Positions 7,481 to 15,681 of a stretch of 52,183 nt of DNA are shown here, in pieces. The translations under genes were made by a program, and so were the position numbers. Below the pieces are notes generated by a model, which worked only from the letters and a program-made list of their open reading frames with translations, ran no database searches and was not told the origin of the DNA. The stretch comes from Bacteroidaceae bacterium (GTDB lineage Bacteria > Bacteroidota > Bacteroidia > Bacteroidales > Bacteroidaceae), in NCBI GenBank assembly GCA_017503235.1, contig JAFVTL010000123.1:1-52183 (forward strand), read 5' to 3'. The stretch's first letter is position 1. Every line of letters begins with the position of its first letter.

Positions 7481-8253
7481 CGGTTCCTATATATACTTTT
7501 ACTTATCTTTTCATACAATTCCTGACATTCGGGGTCGTCAGCCAACAAGGACAGATGCTTTCCAATGACATTCTCGTCGTAGCGTACCGCCGGGCCCGTC
7601 TGTGCCTCGTGAGGTTTCAGTTCGTGCACCTTGCGGGCTGTTTCGTCTATCAACGGCAGCATCACCTCGAAAGGTAACCCGTGCTTCTGCAGCAGGCGGT
7701 CGCACAAGGCATACATGTGGTTGGTGAAATTACAGGCAAAGACCGCCGCCAAGTGGAGGGATCTTCTTTGCTCGGATGTAGCCTCACGCACATTCGGGCT
7801 CAACCGCCCGGCCAATTCCTTCAATTCCTGAAGCGTTTCCTCTCCGTCGGCCTCCACAAAGAAAGGCACCTCCGAGAAATCCACTTCACGCCGTTTGCTG
7901 AATGTCTGCATGGGGTAAAGCACCCCATAGCGACGGGCATGTCCCTCCCACACCTGCATGGGCATGCTGCCTGCCGTGTGTACAAACACTGCATCGGGTT
8001 TTCCCTTCACAAGCTGGGGTATCAGCTGTTGAAGCACAGCGTCCTTCAAGGCCACCACATACAAGGAGGCATCCGGGCGGATTTCCTCCAACGAAGTGGT
8101 AGATGCCACAGACAGTGTCTCTGCCAGCTCCGAAGCCGAAGCCTTCGTCCGGCTATACACTTGCAACACGTCACAACCCGTCTTTTGCAGGGCCTTACCC
8201 AAGTGGGTGGCTACATTGCCGGCCCCTATCAGCACCACTTTATTCAGCGCCAT
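7477..8253 (-). CDS. Rossmann-like and DUF2520 domain protein
   Basis: A 258-aa cytosolic protein. An N-terminal Rossmann domain ([20 protein letters not shown], residues 6-25) resembles F420-dependent NADP oxidoreductase and ketopantoate reductase folds. A helical DUF2520 domain follows (from about 130, [19 protein letters not shown]). The biochemical role is unknown; a reductase using NAD(P) is a reasonable inference. The start at 8253 ([13 protein letters not shown]) is preferred; the upstream extension lies inside the nitroreductase gene. It overlaps the nitroreductase gene by 14 bp and kdsC by 4 bp, so it belongs to the same operon. Confidence 0.85.
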   Translation of the reverse strand: MALNKVVLIGAGNVATHLGKALQKTGCDVLQVYSRTKASASELAETLSVASTTSLEEIRPDASLYVVALKDAVLQQLIPQLVKGKPDAVFVHTAGSMPMQVWEGHARRYGVLYPMQTFSKRREVDFSEVPFFVEADGEETLQELKELAGRLSPNVREATSEQRRSLHLAAVFACNFTNHMYALCDRLLQKHGLPFEVMLPLIDETARKVHELKPHEAQTGPAVRYDENVIGKHLSLLADDPECQELYEKISKSIYRNR

Positions 8254-8776
8254 ACTTATGAAGATGTACTTTTTCCCACTGCAAGTGCTCTTCGTTGAAC
8301 GGCTTGCGTTCCATGCCTTTATGACCGACAGCCACAATGCTCAGCACCTGCAACTGAAGGGGGATGTCCAACGCTTCATGCACGAACTCGCCCGAAGGGA
8401 TTCCTTCTTCTGTAAAGCGCTCGCGCACCTGTATCCAGCAGCTTCCAAGGCCCAAGTCTTCAGCTTGCAGCTGAATCAAGATGGAGGCGATGGCCGCATC
8501 TTCTATCCACACGTCGCTGGCCAAAGGGTCGGCAAGGACCACGATAGCCAAGGCGGCGTCCTTCAGGAAAGAAGAACCCATGTTCTTGCAATGCGAGAGT
8601 TTCTCCAACATCTGTTTGTCATCCACCACTACAAACTGCCAGCAGTTGGTCCGCTTGGAAGAAGGTGCCATCAGGGCGGCTTTGAGCAAAGCCACGACTT
8701 GGTCCTGTGTCAGTTCTTCGTCGGTGAACTTTCTCATGCTGCGTCTGTTCTTTATTAAGTCGCTGAATTGTTCCAT
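8240..8776 (-). CDS. Nitroreductase-family FMN protein
   Basis: A 178-aa NAD(P)H:FMN oxidoreductase-like protein. The N-terminal FSDLIKNRRSMRKFTDEEL has the RRSxRxF FMN-binding motif, and APSSKRTNCWQFVVVDD is the second conserved FMN and dimer segment. The glycine-rich AEDLGLGSCWIQVRERF lies near residue 110. Members reduce nitroaromatics, quinones or enones; the natural substrate cannot be told. First gene of the operon nitroreductase-DUF2520-kdsC-maf, with overlapping ends. A -7 box lies 40 bp upstream on the minus strand. Confidence 0.9.
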   Translation of the reverse strand: MEQFSDLIKNRRSMRKFTDEELTQDQVVALLKAALMAPSSKRTNCWQFVVVDDKQMLEKLSHCKNMGSSFLKDAALAIVVLADPLASDVWIEDAAIASILIQLQAEDLGLGSCWIQVRERFTEEGIPSGEFVHEALDIPLQLQVLSIVAVGHKGMERKPFNEEHLQWEKVHLHKYGAE

Positions 8777-8815
8777 ATTATCAATGTCAATTGTTTAAAT
8801 CATTTAAATCCGTTA

Positions 8816-8823
8816 CAAAGTTA
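8816..8823 (-). promoter_or_regulatory. -7 box of the nitroreductase-DUF2520-kdsC-maf operon
   Basis: The minus strand reads TAACTTTG, fitting TAnnTTTG, 40 bp before the nitroreductase ATG. No TTTG at the ideal 19-bp spacing is seen. Confidence 0.45.
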
Positions 8824-8914
8824 CCATTATTCTGTCAAAACACTCATCCGTACAACGGAAGAATATTGTTTTCCTGGCATTCATTATTCCAAGCATTTGT
8901 CATTCTACACATCC

Positions 8915-8951
8915 TTGTCATTCAGAGCGAAGCGAAGAATCTCGGTAACAT
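8915..8951 (+). repeat. Interspersed repeat, left copy
   Basis: Starts TTGTCATTCAGAGCGAAGCG and ends AATCTCGGTAACAT. It is the inverted partner of 9276-9312 and resembles the copy inside metH. Confidence 0.85.
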
Positions 8952-8966
8952 CCACGTTAACATCCA

Positions 8967-9269
8967 CTATACCCATTCTAATTCCACAGCCAAATTCCAA
9001 AAATGAGGATTCAAGCTCATAATCAAAGTTTCTTTCTTCCTTCTGCTCCATCCTTTTATTTCCTTTTCACGAACAATTGCTTCTTCCACATTGTTATAAA
9101 ATTCATAATAAAGCAACGAATGACACCGGTATCTTTTAGTAAATCCTTCTACCACTCCATTCTTGTGTTCCATATATCTGCGATATAAATCATTGGTCAC
9201 ACCAGTGTATAACACCGAATGCGATTTGTTTGTCATTATATACACCCAATATTGATGAATGTTTCCCAT
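8967..9269 (-). CDS. Stand-alone GIY-YIG nuclease-like protein
   Basis: A 100-aa single-domain protein. The GIY-YIG signature is WVYIMTNKSHSVLYTGVTND (VYI...YTG, residues 8-27), followed by LYRRYMEHKNG with the conserved Arg and His region. The catalytic Glu is probably in EEAIVREKEIKGW (near residues 62-72). The whole length matches the small UvrC-like/YhbQ group found in many Bacteroidetes. Its cellular role is unknown; the fold cuts or nicks DNA. It is enclosed by inverted repeats, and no neighbour is co-transcribed. The start at 9269 is the only ATG giving the full domain. Confidence 0.85.
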   Translation of the reverse strand: MGNIHQYWVYIMTNKSHSVLYTGVTNDLYRRYMEHKNGVVEGFTKRYRCHSLLYYEFYNNVEEAIVREKEIKGWSRRKKETLIMSLNPHFWNLAVELEWV

Positions 9270-9275
9270 TACTTT

Positions 9276-9312
9276 ATGTTACCGAGATCCTTCGCTTCGC
9301 TCTGGATGACAA
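9276..9312 (-). repeat. Interspersed repeat, right copy
   Basis: Inverted copy of 8915-8951 with two differences (TCC for TTC and GGAT for GAAT). It lies immediately upstream of the GIY-YIG start and may contain its promoter region. Confidence 0.85.
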
Positions 9313-9391
9313 TGATTGCTGAACAAGTTTATAGTTCACTTATTTAAACGACAAATATACGATTTTGCGACGTATTCTCAATAAAAAAGAA

Positions 9392-9399
9392 TAATTTTG
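9392..9399 (+). promoter_or_regulatory. -7 box almost touching the GNAT start codon
   Basis: TAATTTTG matches TAnnTTTG and ends 6 bp before the ATG at 9406. The transcript would begin at or within a few bases of the start codon, so translation may be leaderless. Confidence 0.45.
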
Positions 9400-9405
9400 C
9401 AAAAC

Positions 9406-10383
9406 ATGGCTATCCGTTTGACCACATATCACCCCGGAAACGACATCCCCGAATTGCCGGGATGCCGCGTAGAGCATTCCAACGAACTGTTTCACGTATA
9501 CGAGCAGACGAAGGGATACACCCCACTGCTGATTGTCGCCTACGACGAAGAACGTCCGGTAGCCAAGCTATTGTCCGTTGTCAGGAAGAGCGTACGCCTC
9601 TTTCCCCCATCCATCATCAAGCGATGCGAAATCTATGGTGACGGAGAATACTTTGAGGGAGCGGACAAAGACATGCTGTTCGGCGAAATGCTGGAATATC
9701 TTACTCACGAAATTTTACAGAAATCCTTCCTCATCGAGTTCCGCAACCTGGAGTCTCCCCTCTTCGGTTACAAGCATTTCCGGGCAAACCATTACTTCCC
9801 AGTCAACTGGCTACGCGTATATAATTCTTTACACGACACAACCCCCGACGAACGGATGGAGCCTTCGCGCAGACGCCAGATAAACCGAGCCGTCAAGCAT
9901 GGCGCCACCACCCGAAAGATAGAGACGGAAGAAGAGCTCGAAGCCTTCCTCAAAATGCTGAAGAATGCCTATTCGTCCAAAATCAGGAAACATTTCCCCG
10001 ACATCAATTTCTTCCGCGAACTGGCCAAGCAATATCCCGACAAGGAGATTGCCCGCATCTTCGTCACCCTATACAAAGGGAAAGTCATCGGAGGAGCCTT
10101 CTGCATCTACTCGGGAGGCGATGCATACCTCTGGTTCTCAGGGGGCATGCGCAAGACTTACCCCTGGCTGTATCCCGGTGCGATGGCCATATGGGAAGCA
10201 CTCAACGATGCCCATCGGGAGGGATACCGCCACTTCGAGTTCATGGATGCCGGACTCCCGTTCGAGAAGTTCGGTTACCGCGATTTCATCCTGGGCTTCG
10301 GAGGCAAGCAAGTAAGCACCCGCAGATGGTTCCGTTTCCGCTGGGGATGGCTCAACAGAATCGCCAGCTTATTGTATAGATAA
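9406..10383 (+). CDS. GNAT-fold acyltransferase, FemAB/BioF2-like
   Basis: A 325-aa protein with two GNAT-like halves, as in FemAB and BioF2 proteins. The second half has GKVIGGAFCIYSGGDAYLWF (about 224-243), GAMAIWEALNDAHREGYRHF and EFMDAGLPFEKFGYRDF. Such proteins transfer amino acids or acyl groups using aminoacyl-tRNA or acyl-CoA, for example in peptidoglycan bridges or lipid modification. The substrate here is not known. Start chosen at 9406 (MAIRLTTYHPG); a TTG nine bases earlier is less likely. Single-gene unit. The 279 bp after it hold a short 22-bp-period array and then AT-rich DNA before mce. Confidence 0.7.
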   Translation: MAIRLTTYHPGNDIPELPGCRVEHSNELFHVYEQTKGYTPLLIVAYDEERPVAKLLSVVRKSVRLFPPSIIKRCEIYGDGEYFEGADKDMLFGEMLEYLTHEILQKSFLIEFRNLESPLFGYKHFRANHYFPVNWLRVYNSLHDTTPDERMEPSRRRQINRAVKHGATTRKIETEEELEAFLKMLKNAYSSKIRKHFPDINFFRELAKQYPDKEIARIFVTLYKGKVIGGAFCIYSGGDAYLWFSGGMRKTYPWLYPGAMAIWEALNDAHREGYRHFEFMDAGLPFEKFGYRDFILGFGGKQVSTRRWFRFRWGWLNRIASLLYR

Positions 10384-10418
10384 TTTACCCATCCGACCTT
10401 CTTCAAGACACATTCAGC

Positions 10419-10484
10419 CAAGCGTCACTTTCTTTCGTCTAAAACGACATTTCATCCCCCGTAAAGCATCACTTTCTGAAAAGC
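10419..10484. repeat. Three-unit 22-bp-period array, core AAGC-TCACTTT
   Basis: Rows of 22 bp from 10419, 10441 and 10463 begin CAAGCGTCACTTT, AAAACGACATTTC and AAAGCATCACTTT. The first and third agree closely and the middle one is degenerate. The core AAAGC-N4-CTTT is an imperfect palindrome shared with the array at 25813-25878. Confidence 0.6.
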
Positions 10485-10662
10485 TGGAAGCAAAATTTCA
10501 TCAAGCAACCATCCGTGTCCGTCCGAAAGAAAAATTCTTTTCACAAAAGCAAAGATAATTGAAGAAATATTTCTTCATTTCATGCAAAATGTTTTTCTTT
10601 GTGGTAATTTACTTGTAAAACAAATAACTCTTTTATAAAAATTTAAACAAAAGCAAAGCATC

Positions 10663-11082
10663 ATGAAAATTTCACACATCGAGCACTTAGGTATTGCCGT
10701 AAAGAGCATCGAAGAAGCGTTGCCCTATTATGAAAACGTGTTGGGCCTGAAATGCTACAACATCGAAACAGTGGAAGACCAGAAAGTTAGAACCGCTTTC
10801 CTGAAAGTCGGAGATGTTAAAATCGAGCTCCTCGAGCCGACAAGCCCTGAAAGCACCATCGCCAAGTTCATCGAAAAGAACAACGGCAACGGAGGCATGC
10901 ATCACTTGGCATTTGCCGTAGAAGATGGTGTAGCCAATGCTTTGGCAGAAGCTGAAGGTACAGGCATCCGCCTCATCGACAAGGCACCTCGCAAGGGAGC
11001 TGAAGGCTTGAACATCGCCTTCCTTCACCCCAAGTCAACCCTCGGCGTATTGACAGAACTTTGTGAAAACCCGAACAAATAA
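10663..11082 (+). CDS. mce: Methylmalonyl-CoA epimerase
   Basis: A 139-aa glyoxalase-fold (VOC) enzyme that interconverts (2S)- and (2R)-methylmalonyl-CoA, linking methylmalonyl-CoA mutase to the decarboxylase encoded downstream. Metal ligands are visible: His in ISHIEHLGIAVKSIEEALPY, His in GGMHHLAFAV, and Glu in LGVLTELCENPNK. KIELLEP carries the conserved Glu strand. Length is that of the bacterial family. First gene of a five-gene operon; mmdA starts 32 bp after the stop. The upstream 60 bp are AT-rich, without a clear TAnnTTTG. Confidence 0.95.
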   Translation: MKISHIEHLGIAVKSIEEALPYYENVLGLKCYNIETVEDQKVRTAFLKVGDVKIELLEPTSPESTIAKFIEKNNGNGGMHHLAFAVEDGVANALAEAEGTGIRLIDKAPRKGAEGLNIAFLHPKSTLGVLTELCENPNK

Positions 11083-11114
11083 ACCCAAGTTATAAATCAT
11101 AAATCAATAAGAAG

Positions 11115-12668
11115 ATGAGCAATCAACTTGAAAAGATACAAGAGCTTATTGAACGCCGTGCAACGGCACGTTTAGGTGGTGGTGAAAAGGCCATTGCCAA
11201 GCAACATGAAAAAGGAAAGTTCACTGCACGCGAACGCATCGCCATGCTGTTGGACGAAGGTAGTTTCGAAGAAATGGACATGTTCGTTGAACATCGTTGT
11301 ACTAACTTCGGCATGGAAAAGAAGCACTATCCTGGCGACGGTGTAGTAACCGGTTGTGGTACCATCGACGGACGTCTGGTATACGTATTCGCACAGGACT
11401 TTACCGTAGCTGCCGGCTCACTCTCTGAAACCATGTCATTGAAGATATGTAAGGTAATGGACCAAGCCATGAAGATGGGCGCTCCTTGTATCGGTATCAA
11501 CGACTCGGGTGGTGCACGTATCCAGGAAGGTATCAACGCCTTGGCAGGCTACTCTGAAATCTTCCAACGCAATATCCTCGCATCAGGTGTAATCCCACAG
11601 ATTTCAGGTATCTTCGGTCCTTGCGCCGGCGGTGCCGTATACTCACCTGCCCTCACCGACTTCACATTGATGATGGAAGGTACTTCGTACATGTTCCTCA
11701 CTGGACCTAAGGTAGTGAAGACTGTGACCGGTGAAGACGTGACTCAAGAAGAACTTGGTGGTGCAAGCGTACACTCAACCAAGAGTGGTGTCACTCACTT
11801 CACCGCTGAAACAGAAGAAGAAGCTTTGGCACTCATCCGCCAATTGTTGAGCTACATCCCACAGAACAATCTGGAAGAAGCTCCTTATTTGGATTGCACC
11901 GACCCGATTGACCGTCTGGAAGACTCATTGAACGAAATCATTCCTGACAGCCCGAACCAACCATACGATATGTATGAAGTAATCGGCGCTATCGTAGACA
12001 ACGGCGAATTCCTCGAAGTTCAGAAGGACTATGCCAAGAACATCATCGTAGGTTTCGCACGCTTCAATGGCCAGTCAGTAGGTATCGTAGCCAACCAGCC
12101 TAAGTTCCTGGCAGGTGTATTGGACTGCAACGCATCTCGTAAGGGTGCCCGCTTCGTTCGTTTCTGCGACGCCTTCAACATTCCTTTGGTTACATTGGTA
12201 GACGTACCGGGTTTCCTCCCAGGTACAGGTCAGGAATACAATGCAGTAATCCTCCACGGTGCGAAGTTGCTCTACGCTTACGGCGAAGCTACTGTGCCTA
12301 AGGTAACTGTAACCTTGCGTAAGTCTTATGGTGGTTCACACATCGTGATGAGCTGTAAGCAACTCCGTGGCGACATGAACTACGCATGGCCAACTGCAGA
12401 AATCGCCGTAATGGGTGGTGCAGGTGCCGTTGAAGTATTGTATGCACGCGAAGCCAAGGATCAAGAAGATCCGGCCAAGTTCCTCGCTGAAAAGGAAGCC
12501 GAATACACCAAGCTGTTCGCCAATCCGTACAACGCAGCGAAGTATGGCTACATTGACGATGTTATCGAACCGCGCAACACTCGTTTCCGCGTAATTCGTG
12601 CATTGCAGCAATTGCAGACCAAGAAGTTGGCCAACCCTGCCAAGAAGCATGGTAATATACCTTTGTAA
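11115..12668 (+). CDS. mmdA: Methylmalonyl-CoA decarboxylase alpha / acyl-CoA carboxylase beta-type carboxyltransferase
   Basis: A 517-aa carboxyltransferase with two crotonase-like halves. It moves the carboxyl group from (S)-methylmalonyl-CoA to biotin on the carrier protein, making propionyl-CoA. Family motifs: [35 protein letters not shown] (oxyanion region), [16 protein letters not shown] and [18 protein letters not shown]. The same fold serves propionyl-CoA carboxylase; the adjacent OadG, carrier and OadB genes favour the Na+-pumping decarboxylase. Codon use is strongly biased (GGT, CGT, TTC, AAC), a sign of high expression. Confidence 0.92.
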   Translation: MSNQLEKIQELIERRATARLGGGEKAIAKQHEKGKFTARERIAMLLDEGSFEEMDMFVEHRCTNFGMEKKHYPGDGVVTGCGTIDGRLVYVFAQDFTVAAGSLSETMSLKICKVMDQAMKMGAPCIGINDSGGARIQEGINALAGYSEIFQRNILASGVIPQISGIFGPCAGGAVYSPALTDFTLMMEGTSYMFLTGPKVVKTVTGEDVTQEELGGASVHSTKSGVTHFTAETEEEALALIRQLLSYIPQNNLEEAPYLDCTDPIDRLEDSLNEIIPDSPNQPYDMYEVIGAIVDNGEFLEVQKDYAKNIIVGFARFNGQSVGIVANQPKFLAGVLDCNASRKGARFVRFCDAFNIPLVTLVDVPGFLPGTGQEYNAVILHGAKLLYAYGEATVPKVTVTLRKSYGGSHIVMSCKQLRGDMNYAWPTAEIAVMGGAGAVEVLYAREAKDQEDPAKFLAEKEAEYTKLFANPYNAAKYGYIDDVIEPRNTRFRVIRALQQLQTKKLANPAKKHGNIPL

Positions 12669-12691
12669 TCACACTAAAAACAAGAAGTTAT

Positions 12692-13615
12692 ATGAATAAA
12701 ACAAAAATCGGACTGCTTCTGTCTTTAGCGTTGATGCTGGGATTGACTTCATGCGGTGAGCAGAAGTCCAACACCAAGCTGATTCTGAATGAAGTGCTGA
12801 TTGAAAATGGAAGCAACTTCCAGGACGACTATGGTGTACATAGCGCATGGATTGAAGTATTCAACAAGTCATACACCAGTGCCGACCTTGCCGGCTATCA
12901 GCTCCGCATGAGCAATCAACAAGGGGATACAGTCACCTATTCCATTCCTAAAGGTGATGTGCTTACACTTGTCAAGCCGCGTCAGCACGCCTTGTTCTGG
13001 GCAGACGGCCAACCCAACCGAGGTACTTTCCATACCAACTTCATCATGAATGGTAGTACAGATACCTGGGTAGGTCTTTATGACTCTGGTAAAAAGCTGA
13101 TAGACCAGATTGTTATTTCCGCCAATACCTTGCAAGCCAACCAATCGTATGCACGCATTAGTGATGCATCTGAAGAATGGGAAGTTAAAGGTGCAGAAGA
13201 GAGTAAATATGTAACTCCAAGTACCAATAACAAGACCTTGTCGGGCAATGCCAAGATGGAAAAGTTCCAAAGTCACGACAGTGCAGGTGTTGGTATGTCC
13301 ATCACTGCCATGGGAGTAGTATTCTTCGGCCTGCTGGTATTGTACATTTCTTTCCGTTTCATCGGAAAGGCTTCGGTAGCTATGTCACGCCGTCGTGCTA
13401 TGAAGAGCAAGGATATCACTTGCAAGGAAGAAGCCAAGGAAAAGAAACTGGGTGAAGCTCCTGGTGAAGTGTTCGCAGCTATTGCCATGGCCATGCACGA
13501 ATCACAGAACATGCACGACGTAGAAGACACCGTGCTTACCATCACTCGTGTAAAACGCAGCTATTCTCCATGGAGTTCGAAGATTTACACATTGCGCGAA
13601 ACTCCCAAAAAATAA
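12692..13615 (+). CDS. Lamin-tail/OadG fusion lipoprotein, decarboxylase delta subunit
   Basis: A 307-aa membrane protein. A lipoprotein signal with lipobox LTSC (Cys 21) comes first, then a lamin-tail-like Ig domain (about 28-170: LILNEVLIENGS, SAWIEVFNKSYTSADLAGYQ). One transmembrane helix follows (about 205-227, ITAMGVVFFGLLVLYISFRF), then a cytoplasmic OadG-type tail (residues about 255-300). OadG proteins tether the carboxyltransferase and carrier to the membrane beta subunit. The periplasmic or surface lamin-tail domain is an addition seen in Bacteroidetes; its job is unknown. A cleaved lipobox Cys together with a later TM segment would give two membrane anchors. Operon position between mmdA and the biotin carrier supports the assignment. 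Confidence 0.85.
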   Translation: MNKTKIGLLLSLALMLGLTSCGEQKSNTKLILNEVLIENGSNFQDDYGVHSAWIEVFNKSYTSADLAGYQLRMSNQQGDTVTYSIPKGDVLTLVKPRQHALFWADGQPNRGTFHTNFIMNGSTDTWVGLYDSGKKLIDQIVISANTLQANQSYARISDASEEWEVKGAEESKYVTPSTNNKTLSGNAKMEKFQSHDSAGVGMSITAMGVVFFGLLVLYISFRFIGKASVAMSRRRAMKSKDITCKEEAKEKKLGEAPGEVFAAIAMAMHESQNMHDVEDTVLTITRVKRSYSPWSSKIYTLRETPKK

Positions 13616-13642
13616 TCAATCACCTTTAATTATAATAAGAAC

Positions 13643-14062
13643 ATGAAAGAATATAAATATAAAATCAATGGCAATCTGTACAATGTAGTCATTGGAGACA
13701 TTGACGACAACATTGCCCATGTAGAAGTGAACGGAACCCACTACAATGTGGAAATGGAAAAGAAGCAGAAGGCTGCCGCACCGGTTGCAAGACCTCGCCC
13801 TGCTGCCGCTGCTCCTGCCAGTGTAAAACCTGCCAAGCCAGCCGCATCCAAGGGTGGTGTGAAGTCTCCACTTCCAGGTGTTATTCTTGACATCAAGGTG
13901 AAGGAAGGCGATGAAGTGAAGAAGGGACAAACTGTCATCATCCTCGAAGCCATGAAGATGGAAAACAGCATCAATGCCGATCGCGACGGAAAGGTTGCTT
14001 CTATCAAGGTAAGCAAGGGAGAATCTGTTCTAGAAGGTACTGACCTCATAATCATTGAATAA
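13643..14062 (+). CDS. mmdC: Biotin carrier protein of methylmalonyl-CoA decarboxylase
   Basis: A 139-aa protein. A Pro/Ala-rich flexible linker (residues about 45-70, PVARPRPAAAAPASVKPAKP) separates an N-terminal assembly segment from the C-terminal biotinyl domain. The domain carries the biotinylation motif EAMKMENSI (Lys near residue 105) and the usual LPGVILDIKVKEGDEVKKGQ. It carries CO2 as carboxybiotin from MmdA to the membrane beta subunit. The stop is one base before the mmdB ATG. Confidence 0.95.
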   Translation: MKEYKYKINGNLYNVVIGDIDDNIAHVEVNGTHYNVEMEKKQKAAAPVARPRPAAAAPASVKPAKPAASKGGVKSPLPGVILDIKVKEGDEVKKGQTVIILEAMKMENSINADRDGKVASIKVSKGESVLEGTDLIIIE

Positions 14063-14063
14063 T

Positions 14064-15224
14064 ATGGGAGAATTTATAGATTTCATTGGTAGAAACCTTG
14101 CCGACTTCTGGACCTATACAGGTTTTGCCAACGCTACAGTTGGCCACCTGATTATGATTTTGGTCGGCCTGGTATTCATCTACCTGGCAGTCGCTCACGA
14201 ATTTGAGCCCATGCTGCTGATTCCAATCGGTTTCGGTATGCTTATCGGTAACATACCTTTCAACATGGAAGCAGGCTTGAAGGTCGGCATCTACGAAGAA
14301 GGTTCTGTATTGAACATCCTGTATCAAGGGGTAACATCCGGGTGGTATCCGCCACTCATCTTCCTGGGTATCGGGGCGATGACCGACTTCTCGGCTTTGA
14401 TATCCAATCCTAAGTTGATGCTGGTAGGTGCAGCCGCTCAGTTCGGTATCTTCGGTGCCTACATGATTGCCTTGGCCCTCGGTTTCGACCCGATGCAAGC
14501 CGGTGCTATTGGTATCATCGGTGGTGCTGACGGTCCTACCGCTATCTTCCTTTCTTCGAAGTTGGCACCTAACTTGATGGGAGCCATTGCGGTATCAGCC
14601 TATTCTTACATGGCCTTGGTGCCGGTTATTCAGCCACCTATCATGCGTCTCTTGACTACCAAGAAAGAACGCGTGATGCGTATGCCGGCTCCTCGCGTAG
14701 TATCACACACTGAAAAGGTAATGTTCCCTATCATCGGTTTGTTGCTCACTTGCTTCCTCGTACCATCCGGTTTGCCATTACTCGGTATGCTGTTCTTCGG
14801 TAATTTGTTGAAGGAAAGTGGTGTAACCCGTCGTTTGGCCGAAACAGCCCGTGGTCCGCTGATTGACACCATCACTATCCTCCTCGGTTTGACCGTAGGT
14901 GCTTCTACCCAAGCATCTGAGTTCTTGACATTCGATTCAGTACTTATCTTCGGTTTGGGTGCGTTGTCATTCATTATCGCTACCACATCAGGAGTGCTCT
15001 TTGTGAAAATCTTCAACCTCATTCTTCCGAAGGAAAAGAAGATCAATCCGTTGATTGGTAATGCCGGTGTATCCGCAGTGCCCGATGCGGCTCGTATTTC
15101 TCAGACTGTAGGTTTGGAATACGACCCTACCAACTATCTGTTGATGCACGCCATGGGTCCGAACGTAGCAGGTGTAATCGGTTCGGCTGTAGCTGCCGGT
15201 ATCTTGCTCGGATTCTTGATGTAA
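14064..15224 (+). CDS. mmdB: Na+-translocating decarboxylase beta subunit
   Basis: A 386-aa inner-membrane protein with about nine hydrophobic segments, of the OadB/MmdB/GcdB family. It decarboxylates carboxybiotin and uses the energy to export Na+. The hallmark IIGGADGPTAIFLSSKL (about 152-168, with the essential Asp) is intact, as is NAGVSAVPDAARISQ near the C-terminus. The start at 14064 (MGEFIDFIGRNL) is preferred to the TTG at 14055. It is the last gene of the operon and is followed by a strong terminator. Together the five genes convert (R)-methylmalonyl-CoA to propionyl-CoA with Na+ extrusion. Confidence 0.95.
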   Translation: MGEFIDFIGRNLADFWTYTGFANATVGHLIMILVGLVFIYLAVAHEFEPMLLIPIGFGMLIGNIPFNMEAGLKVGIYEEGSVLNILYQGVTSGWYPPLIFLGIGAMTDFSALISNPKLMLVGAAAQFGIFGAYMIALALGFDPMQAGAIGIIGGADGPTAIFLSSKLAPNLMGAIAVSAYSYMALVPVIQPPIMRLLTTKKERVMRMPAPRVVSHTEKVMFPIIGLLLTCFLVPSGLPLLGMLFFGNLLKESGVTRRLAETARGPLIDTITILLGLTVGASTQASEFLTFDSVLIFGLGALSFIIATTSGVLFVKIFNLILPKEKKINPLIGNAGVSAVPDAARISQTVGLEYDPTNYLLMHAMGPNVAGVIGSAVAAGILLGFLM

Positions 15225-15244
15225 TCCTTCCAACCAAGTATAAT

Positions 15245-15277
15245 AAAAAAGGTGTTTCGCTTGAAACACCTTTTTTT
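15245..15277 (+). terminator. Terminator of the methylmalonyl-CoA operon
   Basis: Stem AGGTGTTTC / GAAACACCT with a GCTT loop, preceded by a run of A and followed by seven T. It can act in both directions but has no close minus-strand partner upstream. Confidence 0.92.
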
Positions 15278-15304
15278 ATTTCTAACCAAAGAATCGAAAT
15301 CTCC

Positions 15305-15643
15305 TTAGGGAACTCTTGATTCAATCTTATAATAAACAGCTGTACCGCTTGCTGTCACCATCAGCATGCTGCTGTTTCCGCCTACGGTTTCAAAGTCAAG
15401 GTCAACACCTATCACCGCATTGGCACCCAATTTCACGGCTTGCTCCTCCATTTCACGCAAAGCAGTTTCCTTCGCCTGACGAAGAACTTCTTCATAAGAA
15501 GCTGAACGTCCGCCCACGATGTCGCGTACACTTGCAAAAAGGTCGCGCACCAAGTTAGCACCAATGATTGTTTCGCCTGACACGATACCATAATAACGGG
15601 TAATGTCATGTCCTTCAATGTTGGGAGTTGTAGTAATTAACAT
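15305..15643 (-). CDS. YbjQ/UPF0145 family protein
   Basis: A 112-aa protein covering the whole YbjQ (heavy-metal-binding-like) domain: [50 protein letters not shown] and [12 protein letters not shown]. The domain forms pentamers or decamers in known structures; its function is not settled. It lies 38 bp after the SDR gene on the same strand, so the two may be co-transcribed. A diverged version of this domain is fused to another protein at 33787-34812. Confidence 0.9.
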   Translation of the reverse strand: MLITTTPNIEGHDITRYYGIVSGETIIGANLVRDLFASVRDIVGGRSASYEEVLRQAKETALREMEEQAVKLGANAVIGVDLDFETVGGNSSMLMVTASGTAVYYKIESRVP

Positions 15644-15681
15644 AGTATAAATTTTTAGAGGTTATTATAAAGTAATGTTTT

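Larger units (their letters stand above)
8915..9312. mobile_element. GIY-YIG gene enclosed by a 37-bp inverted repeat
   Basis: The gene at 8967-9269 is tightly bracketed by inverted copies of a 37-bp repeat at 8915-8951 and 9276-9312, identical at 35 of 37 positions (core AGCGAAGCGAAG(A/G)ATCTCGG). The right copy lies 6 bp before the start codon and the left copy 15 bp after the stop, so nothing else fits in the unit. A related single copy lies in metH (38757-38795). This layout suggests that the nuclease and the repeat spread together. Mobility itself is inference. Confidence 0.6.
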
